Assembly: GCA_022826865.1 (NCBI GenBank)
Contig: JAJDUC010000056.1
Location: 62,001 to 126,000, forward strand
Direction: 5' to 3'
From: Anaerolineae bacterium
GTDB taxonomy: Bacteria; Chloroflexota; Anaerolineae; Aggregatilineales; Phototrophicaceae
Length of the DNA stretch: 64,000 nt
The notes under the pieces: generated by a model
The model's database searches: none
Told to the model about the DNA's origin: nothing
Seen by the model: the letters and a program-made list of their open reading frames with translations, nothing else
Translations under genes and position numbers: made by a program
Shown: positions 1 to 6,862 of the stretch, one piece after another
Layout of the letters: each line of letters starts with the position of its first letter
Numbering within the stretch: position 1 is the stretch's first letter

Positions 1-159
1 TCAACGTTGCGAGGAAGCGCGTACCGGGGAATCCCGACAAGAATGGATAAAGCTGCGAGAATTCGGGAGCGCCCGGCCGGACAACGGTAAAGTCATCCAA
101 CTTGGTTGGCAAAGGGGAGAAACTGCAGCTCTCGTGAGCGATGCCGCCGATGGCGATTC

Positions 160-1116
160 TCACGATTGTCGCTCCTCATCCTGGTGGTACCAAACGAGCG
201 AGGCGGCGCCCAGCGCGCCGTCGCCGAGCGCCGACAGCTTCAGGGAAACCGCCTGGCTGTTCAGGGGCAGGCTGCGCGCTCGCAAAGCGCTTAAGGTCTC
301 TGATTCCAGCAATGGATAACAGGCGCGTATCAGACCGCCGCCAAGTACGATAAGGCCGGGATTAAAGAGATTGACGCACCAGGCGCAGGCAAGGCCCAGC
401 GCCCGCCCGGCTTCCGCCATGACGTGTCGGGCGAGAGGGTCATCACGCCGGGCGGCGCTAATCAACTCATGGGTGCTGATAGAGTCGGCGGACATACTCG
501 TGTTCTGATAATCGGGAAGATGCTCTTGGGCATGGGCGACAATGCCTTTGCCAGAGACGGTCATTTCAAGGCAGCCGCGCCGCCCGCATCCGCAAAGGCG
601 TCCATTCACGGGGTCCAGCGAAATGTGTCCGATTTCCATTTCGGAGTGCGTGGCCCCGCGCAGAAGCCCGCCATTCAGCAGGACTGCGCCGCCGATACCC
701 GTTCCCACCATCAAAAAGACATAGTTGTCTACATTCTTGGCGACCCCGTAACGCCCTTCGCCAATGGCCGCCGCGTTGACGTCGTTTTCGACATAGACGG
801 GGATGGCGCGCGCCAGGCGCTTCCGCAGCGCGGCGCGCAGCGGAGCGTCCTTCCAGCCCAGATTCGCCGCCAGCAGCGCGATTCCTCGCTCGCTATCCAC
901 CGGCCCCGGCACGCCGACACCGATACCGGCGATTGGCGCGTAGTCTGCGATGTAGGCATTCAAAGTCCTGCTTATCCGGTAAACGGTATCATTGAAGCTG
1001 TCTCCGCTTTGTGTAGGTTCGGTTCTGGAGTCCAGCGTATTGCCCTGGCGATCGGCCAGGACAAAAGCCATTTTTGTGCCGCCAATATCCAGGCCGATCG
1101 TCAATCCCTCCGCCAA
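160..1116 (-). CDS. ROK family sugar kinase / glucokinase-like protein
   Basis: ROK proteins are cytoplasmic sugar kinases (glucose, fructose, N-acetyl-sugars) or sugar-responsive repressors. The N-terminus carries the ATP-binding phosphate-1 motif DIGGTK (residues 10-15), and the middle has the ROK zinc motif CGCGxxGCLE after an EIGHI segment. No N-terminal helix-turn-helix is present, which favours a kinase over a repressor. An open frame runs up to 1251, but it would add about 45 residues with no family counterpart and cross into the repeat element. I chose the TTG at 1116, preceded by GAGG at 6 bp, giving 318 aa, the usual ROK length. Substrate is not determinable. It is transcribed away from the oxidoreductase at 1476. 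Confidence 0.87.
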   Translation of the reverse strand: MAEGLTIGLDIGGTKMAFVLADRQGNTLDSRTEPTQSGDSFNDTVYRISRTLNAYIADYAPIAGIGVGVPGPVDSERGIALLAANLGWKDAPLRAALRKRLARAIPVYVENDVNAAAIGEGRYGVAKNVDNYVFLMVGTGIGGAVLLNGGLLRGATHSEMEIGHISLDPVNGRLCGCGRRGCLEMTVSGKGIVAHAQEHLPDYQNTSMSADSISTHELISAARRDDPLARHVMAEAGRALGLACAWCVNLFNPGLIVLGGGLIRACYPLLESETLSALRARSLPLNSQAVSLKLSALGDGALGAASLVWYHQDEERQS

Positions 1117-1155
1117 GGCAGACCTCGCAATCACTCTGGGACGCGCTATCAGGTT

Positions 1156-1182
1156 AATATAACAAGTTGCGCCAATTGGCAA
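1156..1182 (-). promoter_or_regulatory. Putative promoter of the ROK gene with overlapping palindrome
   Basis: On the minus strand TTGCCA (1177-1182) and TATATT (1156-1161) are separated by 15 bp, shorter than ideal. A perfect 10 bp palindrome GCCAATTGGC (1171-1180) overlaps the -35 box and could be an operator. The repeat-element target duplication begins 6 bp upstream. Confidence 0.4.
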
Positions 1183-1198
1183 AAGCGACGCCGAGACG

Positions 1199-1392
1199 CA
1201 GGGTAATCGCATCAAAATCACAATGAGCCGTTCGCCACGAAAAATGTACAAATGTAGGGGCGTCTCGTGAAACGCCCGTTGAAAATGGCCTGCAAATTGC
1301 GGGCGTTTCAGCGAAACGCCCGCTACAGATTACGAAATATGAGGCGAAATTGTCATTTGTCAGCGCAATTTCAATTTGATGCGATTGCCTTG
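1199..1392 (+). mobile_element. MITE-like inverted-repeat element, copy A
   Basis: A 194 bp element. The left end CAGGGTAATCGCATCAAA and the right end read on the opposite strand (CAAGGCAATCGCATCAAA) form an imperfect 18 bp terminal inverted repeat. The 10 bp CGCCGAGACG occurs immediately outside both ends (1189-1198 and 1393-1402), a perfect target duplication. It has no coding capacity. Internally it holds two short palindromes, one based on GGGCGTCTC and one on GGGCGTTTC. It is clearly related to copies at 31769 and 53345. CAGGG ends with 8-10 bp duplications recall the ISAs1 family, which is inference from memory. Confidence 0.85.
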
Positions 1393-1410
1393 CGCCGAGA
1401 CGGCGTTTGC

Positions 1411-1438
1411 TGGGCAAGCGGGCATATTGCGATAGAAT
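1411..1438 (+). promoter_or_regulatory. Putative promoter of the Gfo/Idh/MocA gene
   Basis: TGGGCA (1411-1416), 16 bp, TAGAAT (1433-1438), about 37 bp upstream of the ATG. The -35 box begins 8 bp after the target duplication of repeat copy A, so the element sits between this promoter and the divergent ROK promoter. Confidence 0.45.
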
Positions 1439-1475
1439 TGCTTAGGCGCATGTGATTTGTGCAGGAGACGGACAA

Positions 1476-2753
1476 ATGGCAGCAATCGACACGATCGTCA
1501 TCGGAGCCGGGAGCCGCGGCAACGCCTACGGCGGATACGCGCTCGAGTTTCCGCAGGAACTGAATGTGGTTGGGATTGCGGAACCGGATCCAATCCGACG
1601 CGATCTCTTCGTCAGCCGACATCAGATTGCGCCGGAAATGATCTTTCATGACTGGCAGTCCCTGCTGGCTTCGGGCCGGGCAATGACATCGTCGATCATC
1701 AATTGCACCATGGATCGCTTCCATTTCGAATCGACGATGCGCATGCTCGATATGGGCTATGATGTGCTGCTGGAGAAACCGATGACGCCCGTGCCGGAAG
1801 AAAATGTCCGCCTGGTGCAAAAGGCGGAAGAGACGGGCCGTTTGCTACAGATCTGCCATGTTCTGCGTTATACGCCGTTTTGGCAGGCTTTGCGCAAAGT
1901 TGTGCATTCGGGCGCGTTAGGTCGCGTTGTCAGCGTGACGCATCGCGAGAATCTGGCATATTATCATATGGCGCACAGTTTCGTCCGCGGCAACTGGCGC
2001 AGCCAGGCGACATCCGGGCCCATGATTCTGTGCAAATGCTGTCACGACTTTGACATCCTGCTTTGGATCCTGCAGAAGCCGGTCGTCCATCTCAGTTCTT
2101 TTGGATCAATGATCCATTTTCGCCCGGAAAACGCGCCTGAGGGCGCGACGCAACGCTGTACGGACGGTTGTCCGGCGGCCGATTCTTGTAAGTATGAAGC
2201 GACAAGAATTTATGCGCGCGCGGGCTCGGGCTGGCCCCAAAACGCGGTGACTTACATTCCCACCCCGGAGGCGCGGCTGGAACAATTGAAGACGGATTGG
2301 TACGGCCGCTGCGTTTATCATTGCGACAATGACGTCGTCGATCACCAGACGGTGAATATGGAAATGGAGGATGGCGCGACTGTGACCTTGGTGATGAATG
2401 GCCAGGGCGATGAGGAATGCCGGACTATGCGCTGGGACGGCACTAAGGCGACGCTCTATGGCAAGTTTTCTTCACGCGGCGATGAGCTTCGCCTGCACCA
2501 CCATTTGACGGGCGAGGTCGAAGAAGTGCCGGTTATCGCCCGCGACAGCAGCGGACATGGCGGCGGCGATTATGGCATCGTGAGCAGCTTCGTCAAGGCG
2601 CTGAAAGGCGATGCTGACGAAAGCATCACAACCGCAAGAGAATCGCTGGAAAGCCATCTGCTGGCATTTGCGGCGGAAGAATCGCGGCTGACCAAGACGG
2701 TTATTGATATGGAGGCGTTCCGGCGGGGGCTGGAGAGCCGGGCCCAAAGTTGA
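1476..2753 (+). CDS. Gfo/Idh/MocA family NAD(P)-dependent oxidoreductase
   Basis: Members oxidise or reduce sugars, inositols and amino-sugar derivatives with NAD(P). The protein (425 aa) opens with a Rossmann GAGSRG (residues 10-15) and has the family EKP motif (E100-P102, within LLEKPMTP), followed by the alpha/beta substrate domain. A small Cys cluster (C-x3-C-x6-C, near residue 230) lies in the second domain; its role is unknown. The ATG at 1476 has AGGAG 8 bp upstream and is preferred over the in-frame GTG at 1452. The gene stands alone, divergent from the ROK gene; a shared sugar pathway is possible but not shown. Substrate cannot be assigned. Confidence 0.9.
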   Translation: MAAIDTIVIGAGSRGNAYGGYALEFPQELNVVGIAEPDPIRRDLFVSRHQIAPEMIFHDWQSLLASGRAMTSSIINCTMDRFHFESTMRMLDMGYDVLLEKPMTPVPEENVRLVQKAEETGRLLQICHVLRYTPFWQALRKVVHSGALGRVVSVTHRENLAYYHMAHSFVRGNWRSQATSGPMILCKCCHDFDILLWILQKPVVHLSSFGSMIHFRPENAPEGATQRCTDGCPAADSCKYEATRIYARAGSGWPQNAVTYIPTPEARLEQLKTDWYGRCVYHCDNDVVDHQTVNMEMEDGATVTLVMNGQGDEECRTMRWDGTKATLYGKFSSRGDELRLHHHLTGEVEEVPVIARDSSGHGGGDYGIVSSFVKALKGDADESITTARESLESHLLAFAAEESRLTKTVIDMEAFRRGLESRAQS

Positions 2754-2769
2754 GCGCGCTGCATATATC

Positions 2770-2788
2770 GCGGCCATCTGCAGGCCGC
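2770..2788. terminator. Possible bidirectional hairpin between oxidoreductase and tRNA-Arg
   Basis: GCGGCC, 7 nt loop, GGCCGC lies 16 bp after the oxidoreductase stop and 14 bp beyond the tRNA-Arg 3' end. There is no T-run on either side, so function as an intrinsic terminator is doubtful. Confidence 0.3.
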
Positions 2789-2802
2789 TGCAAGGCGCCA
2801 AG

Positions 2803-2874
2803 TACCCCCGACAGGATTCGAACCTGTGCGCCTGGTTCCGGAAACCAGCGCTCTATCCCCTGAGCTACGGGGGC
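2803..2874 (-). tRNA. tRNA-Arg (anticodon CCG)
   Basis: The minus strand folds as a cloverleaf: acceptor GCCCCCG/CGGGGGT, a D arm, an anticodon stem CTGGT/ACCAG enclosing loop TTCCGGA (anticodon CCG, reading CGG), and a T arm with GGTTCGAATCC. The 3' CCA is not encoded. Its own promoter lies just upstream. Confidence 0.95.
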
Positions 2875-2884
2875 AATTCCCATG

Positions 2885-2913
2885 ATTCTAGCAGAAGGGA
2901 ATAGAGTCTTCAA
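2885..2913 (-). promoter_or_regulatory. Promoter of tRNA-Arg
   Basis: TTGAAG (2908-2913 on the minus strand), exactly 17 bp, TAGAAT (2885-2890), ending 10 bp before the mature tRNA 5' end. Confidence 0.7.
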
Positions 2914-2985
2914 GCGCTGCCCGCCGTCGCTCGGGCCTAATCGCAAGCGCCGGCGGGCATATCGCCCGATTGCCGCTTGAATGGA

Positions 2986-2991
2986 TATAAT
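2986..2991 (+). promoter_or_regulatory. Candidate -10 box for the lipoprotein gene
   Basis: A perfect TATAAT 40 bp upstream of the GTG start. No convincing -35 box at 16-18 bp. Confidence 0.35.
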
Positions 2992-3031
2992 CCCATTTTG
3001 TTGTTGGTTCTATACACCGGGAAGTGCCACG

Positions 3032-3733
3032 GTGAAAACGCGCGTGGTTAAAAGGGAAATCTTTGCCGCGCTGATGTGCCTGCTCCCGGCTTTGGCCGGC
3101 TGCGGGGCTCTGGGCGGAAATGACGCGGTGGCGACGATCGAAGTTGATTTGACGCTGTACGCCGCCGAAAGCGAGGAGCTGCGCGGCGCCGCCACCGCCG
3201 AGCGGGAAATGGCGGCCGCCACGCTGGAGGCCGCCGGCACGCAGGTTGCCGCGCATTCCGTCGTTAACGCCGCGCTAGCATCGACATTGCGCGCGAATTA
3301 CACCCCCACACCGGCAGTCAGGCCGGTTGTCGTCAGCGCCGAAGACATGGGCAGTTCGCTTGAAGATGATATGATGGACGACGAATCAGCGCTGATGCGC
3401 GTTAGCAATATCGCGGCTGCCGGAGGCGTCGACGCCAGTACGGGCTGCGCAACTGGACAGGCGCAACAATTCAGCGCTAATGCGGAACGCATTTATGTGA
3501 CCGCGCATGTCGCATCGCTGCTGAATGACAGTTCATTTGATGTCGACTGGGCTTACGAAGATCGTATTGTCTATCGCGTTTCATGGCGCGCCGATTATTC
3601 AAAAGACTTTGAGTGCATCTGGTTTTATGCCACGCCGAGTGACTTTTCTTTTCTTCCCGGTCTCTATACAGCGACTCTTTATGTCAATGGCAGCGCGCAG
3701 GGCAGCGCGAGCTTTACGATAGCCGCCGCATAA
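3032..3733 (+). CDS. Putative lipoprotein of unknown function
   Basis: I do not recognise a family. From the GTG at 3032 the 233 aa product begins with a basic stretch, a hydrophobic core (FAALMCLLPALAGC) and a lipobox ending LAGC, so it should be lipidated and held on the outer face of the membrane. The next ~60 residues are Ala/Glu-rich and probably helical or coiled. The C-terminal 100 residues look beta-rich, with two Cys that could form a disulfide, and resemble a small extracellular binding domain. An in-frame start at 2981 would put 17 hydrophobic, Cys-containing residues ahead of the signal and is less likely. No operon partner. Confidence 0.65.
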   Translation: MKTRVVKREIFAALMCLLPALAGCGALGGNDAVATIEVDLTLYAAESEELRGAATAEREMAAATLEAAGTQVAAHSVVNAALASTLRANYTPTPAVRPVVVSAEDMGSSLEDDMMDDESALMRVSNIAAAGGVDASTGCATGQAQQFSANAERIYVTAHVASLLNDSSFDVDWAYEDRIVYRVSWRADYSKDFECIWFYATPSDFSFLPGLYTATLYVNGSAQGSASFTIAAA

Positions 3734-3834
3734 AATATGCCGCCAGCGCCCGGGCATTGCGGATTGATGCCGGCTGCTGCGCTGGCAGGCCACAAAAGGG
3801 GCGGCAGCGTCCGCGCCGGCGGCCGATTCGTCGC

Positions 3835-3863
3835 TTGCCATTACATCTTTCGCAGACTATACT
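3835..3863 (+). promoter_or_regulatory. Promoter of the MBL hydrolase-greA pair
   Basis: TTGCCA (3835-3840), 17 bp, TATACT (3858-3863), about 50 bp upstream of the ATG at 3913. Confidence 0.65.
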
Positions 3864-3912
3864 CAGGCGAGCGTTGGTCATATTGCCTAATTCGAAACGA
3901 CCCGATTAACCC

Positions 3913-4794
3913 ATGCAGCGCGAACGAATCACGGATAACATTTCTGTTTTCCGGAGTGAGTTGTATGCCCAGGTAACAGCGGGCGTCGTGATCACCGAGG
4001 ACGGCGCCGTAGTGATCGATACTTTGCTGTATCCCGAAGAGACGAGGCGCATGAAGCGCTATGTTGAAGAGGGTATGGGCAGCCAGGTGCGTTACGTGAT
4101 CAACACGCATTTCCACGCGGATCACAGTACCGGCACCTGTTTCTTCCCGGATGCGCAGGTTGTGTCGCACCGGCTTTGCCGCGAAATGCTGGCCACGCGT
4201 GGGCGGGAAAGTTTAAAACGCATGCAAGCGTCAGCGTCAGAATTCGGCCAAGTCAGGCTGGCGCTGCCTAACATCACTTTCGAACGTGAGTTGAGGCTGC
4301 GGCTGGGGGGCAGCAATTTTCTGCTGCGGCCGAGCCCGGGTCACAGTCCCGACTCCATAACCTGTTTGGTAGAAGAAGCCGAGGTTCTTTTTGCAGCGGA
4401 TACCTTGATGCCCGTCCCCTATTTTGTCGATGGCAGTTTTGAAGACTTTGTAGAGTCCTTGAAAGCCCTGCTAGACAAAGAATATGAAAATGTCGTGCAG
4501 GGCCACGGTGACATCATCTTGCGCGGCGAAGTGCAGGGCAAGATCCAAAGCGATCTGGCATACCTCAGCCGGCTGGACCAAGCCGTAAAGTCCGCCCTGG
4601 ATCAAGGCATTCCCGATCTTGAGGAGCATATACATGTGCGGGACTGTGGAAAAAGCCATGTGCTGTTGAATGGCCTTGCCCAGCAATTGCATCAACAGAA
4701 TGTGCGCGCCTTGGTCAAGGAATATCAGGGCGCAACCGATAAGCAAGATAAGCTTGAAGGAAGCCGAGAATGGCAGCAGAAGACACTTATCTAA
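3913..4794 (+). CDS. Metallo-beta-lactamase fold hydrolase
   Basis: A 293 aa MBL-fold protein with the full set of metal ligands visible: THFHADH (about residues 66-72), a third His in GHSPDS, the bridging Asp in FAADTLM, and a final His in VQGHGD. This pattern fits a binuclear zinc or iron hydrolase. The C-terminal ~90 residues are helical and not part of the core fold. No signal peptide, so cytoplasmic. The substrate is unknown; similar proteins include lactonase-like and cyclase-like enzymes. The 3' end overlaps the greA start by 25 bp, so the two genes are translationally linked. Confidence 0.85.
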   Translation: MQRERITDNISVFRSELYAQVTAGVVITEDGAVVIDTLLYPEETRRMKRYVEEGMGSQVRYVINTHFHADHSTGTCFFPDAQVVSHRLCREMLATRGRESLKRMQASASEFGQVRLALPNITFERELRLRLGGSNFLLRPSPGHSPDSITCLVEEAEVLFAADTLMPVPYFVDGSFEDFVESLKALLDKEYENVVQGHGDIILRGEVQGKIQSDLAYLSRLDQAVKSALDQGIPDLEEHIHVRDCGKSHVLLNGLAQQLHQQNVRALVKEYQGATDKQDKLEGSREWQQKTLI

Positions 4795-5240
4795 CCAGAG
4801 AGGGCGAAGACGAACTGCGGCGGGAATTGCGCCAGCTCATCGAGACGCGCCGGCCAGCCTTGGCGCAGAAGCTGAAGGACGCGGCCGCGCAAGGCGACCT
4901 GAAAGAGAACGCCGATTACCACGACGCCAAGGAACAGTTAGGCTTCATTGAAGGCCGGGTCCAGCATATTGAAAACATTCTGCAGACAGCCGTCATCGTG
5001 GAGGAGGGCGGCGCCAGCGACGAAGTGCAAATTGGCTCGACGGTTATCATCCAGGAAGAAGGAACGGACGACAACGAAGAATACCGAATTGTTGGCAGCG
5101 CCGAAGCCAACCCCCGCGAGCGGAAAATCTCTCAGAAGAGCCCGATCGGCTCCGCGTTGCTGGGCAAGAACAAGGGAAACAAAATCACTGTGAAAACGCC
5201 GGATGGAAATATCCGCTTTGAAATCGTCGATATCCGCTGA
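4770..5240 (+). CDS. greA: Transcription elongation factor GreA
   Basis: GreA enters the RNA polymerase secondary channel and stimulates cleavage of backtracked transcripts. The 156 aa length is typical. The N-terminal coiled coil carries the diagnostic stretch LTREGEDELRRELRQL and GDLKENADYHDAKE, which contains the acidic tip (D-x-x-E-N-A-D-Y). The C-terminal FKBP-like domain ends with ISQKSPIGSALLGK. The ATG lies inside the end of the MBL gene, preceded by GGAAG. Followed by a likely bidirectional terminator. Confidence 0.97.
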   Translation: MAAEDTYLTREGEDELRRELRQLIETRRPALAQKLKDAAAQGDLKENADYHDAKEQLGFIEGRVQHIENILQTAVIVEEGGASDEVQIGSTVIIQEEGTDDNEEYRIVGSAEANPRERKISQKSPIGSALLGKNKGNKITVKTPDGNIRFEIVDIR

Positions 5241-5282
5241 ACGCGTCCAGCGCGGGATCCTGAACTGGTTGCTTACAACGTG

Positions 5283-5317
5283 AATACCGGCCGCAATAGA
5301 TGCGGTCGGCGGTATTT
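5283..5317. terminator. Bidirectional Rho-independent terminator candidate
   Basis: AATACCG(G)CCGC and GCGG(T)CGGCGGTATT form a long stem around an AATAGAT loop between convergent greA and the membrane protein. AT-rich outer base pairs supply the U-tracts on both strands. Confidence 0.6.
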
Positions 5318-5320
5318 CCA

Positions 5321-6721
5321 CTAGGAATAGGGCATAAAATTGCCGGTGCCGCCGAAGGGATCTTCTTCTTCGTCTTCGGGACGCCTCGCCGGTTGACGGC
5401 TTTCCCCTGAAGGCGCTGGCGGCGGACTGGGCGAAGTTGTCTGCGATGGCGCCGTCAATTCAATTTCCGCGAATTGATCAAAAGGTGAAGCGGCCGGAAA
5501 AGCGCCCGCCGATACCGCGGCGCCTTGCGTCTGTTTGTGCCAAGCTGTCAACTGTATCTGCAGCGTCTCGATTCCGCTATTCGGCGTGCCGCCGCCATAA
5601 TTGCAGATTACAGACTTAATCTCAGCCCTGATATGGAGCGATTGACTCTCCACGACGAGCCAGGCGCCCGGTTCCGCAGCCACAATGTCGACCGCTGGAT
5701 CCTTCACCCGGTTGGCCACAGCGGCATGCAGGGCCGGGTCGCTCAAGGCGGCTGGAGCGGCGAAAACCTTGGTAATGGTTTCTTGAGACGCCATGTCAAA
5801 GCCCCAGAATTCCACCGATTGCAACTCATTGCCCACGCGCGTGGCGCTGGAAATGCCGCACTCGCCCAAAAACTGGTTGCCCTGCTCGGGCCCCATTTCA
5901 ATTGCGTAGGAATCATCGTAGTTGCGGCCTTTAACGTATGAAGACAGCTTGTCCAGCACGGGTACGCCAAATTGCGGATGCAGCTTGCCGCTCTTTTCGG
6001 TTTCATCGTCAACCCAGGGGCTCGCTGCCGCCGGCGCCTCGCTGTAGGCGCTGTATTCAAGCGGCGCCGTCGTTTCGACCTGGCTGCGCGTATGTGTAGC
6101 TGTCTCGCGGATGTCGCGGCGCGGCGCGCTTTCGGCATTGCCCGGCGCGAACAAACTTCGCCGGCCGATGCCCAGCAGTGTCGCGCCGCCGGCCACCACC
6201 GCAAAAGCCACTATCAATTGTAGCGCGCTACCGACGATGCCGGGATCTACCGGCGCCAGCGCTCCGGTGAGGTCGCCGAAGCCGGAAATATCGGTCAGCG
6301 ATTCGAGGGCGGCGCGTTCCGCCGCCGGTAAACTCGTATTGGCCGCCAAGCCTTGGACCAGCGCCTGCGGATTGGGCACTTGCTGCAATACCAGCAGGGC
6401 ATTGGCGTCGTCATAATGAACGTTTTCGGAGTGCCCCACCGCGACCATACGCACCCATTGCTGAACCGCCTGTTCGCTCATGTGCCGCGGCGACGCGCCG
6501 GTGAACTCCGTGGGCAGTATGAAATAGGCGGTGATCATCCCGATGATCATGCCGCCGAGGATGAGACCAAGCGTGCTGCGAGCCGGCGCGGCATCCATCA
6601 GCTTCTGGATACGCAGTCCGGCCATCGACATAGCGCCGTCCGGCCCGGCGCCGCCAGTGTTGCTGTCTTCCCCCGCCGACGCAAACTGGGACCGACTAGA
6701 ATTGCGACCTTGTAGACTCAT
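5321..6721 (-). CDS. Membrane protein of unknown function
   Basis: No family recognised. The 466 aa protein has a Ser/Gly-rich N-terminus, a membrane segment at about residues 52-72 (TLGLILGGMIIGMITAYFIL), a roughly 90-residue loop with a conserved-looking SEQAVQQWVRMVAVGH stretch, and a second membrane segment near 165-185. A ~230-residue soluble domain follows (about 230-415), then a Pro/Ser tail rich in Asp/Glu. With two membrane passes both termini lie on the same side, most simply the cytoplasm, leaving the 90-residue loop outside. The ATG has AAGGG 9 bp upstream. Monocistronic with its own promoter. Confidence 0.75.
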   Translation of the reverse strand: MSLQGRNSSRSQFASAGEDSNTGGAGPDGAMSMAGLRIQKLMDAAPARSTLGLILGGMIIGMITAYFILPTEFTGASPRHMSEQAVQQWVRMVAVGHSENVHYDDANALLVLQQVPNPQALVQGLAANTSLPAAERAALESLTDISGFGDLTGALAPVDPGIVGSALQLIVAFAVVAGGATLLGIGRRSLFAPGNAESAPRRDIRETATHTRSQVETTAPLEYSAYSEAPAAASPWVDDETEKSGKLHPQFGVPVLDKLSSYVKGRNYDDSYAIEMGPEQGNQFLGECGISSATRVGNELQSVEFWGFDMASQETITKVFAAPAALSDPALHAAVANRVKDPAVDIVAAEPGAWLVVESQSLHIRAEIKSVICNYGGGTPNSGIETLQIQLTAWHKQTQGAAVSAGAFPAASPFDQFAEIELTAPSQTTSPSPPPAPSGESRQPARRPEDEEEDPFGGTGNFMPYS

Positions 6722-6764
6722 AACCAGCGCCCTTTCGAGTCTAAGGAACTCGTCATTGCTAGCC

Positions 6765-6793
6765 AGTATACGGGAATAGATTTAGCGCGACAA
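6765..6793 (-). promoter_or_regulatory. Promoter of the membrane protein gene
   Basis: Minus strand TTGTCG (6788-6793), 17 bp, TATACT (6765-6770), about 44 bp upstream of the ATG. Confidence 0.65.
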
Positions 6794-6862
6794 ACGCGAC
6801 GCGCCCCAATATTCAAGATTCCAGCGGCGGGACTGGTTCAGCGCGTTGCCGGGGGAGATTGT

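Noticed and set aside
1..159. Frames open from the left edge on the plus strand, one ending at TAA 88-90
   Set aside because: Too short to tell a gene end from chance, and the longer frame continues as an antisense shadow of the ROK gene.
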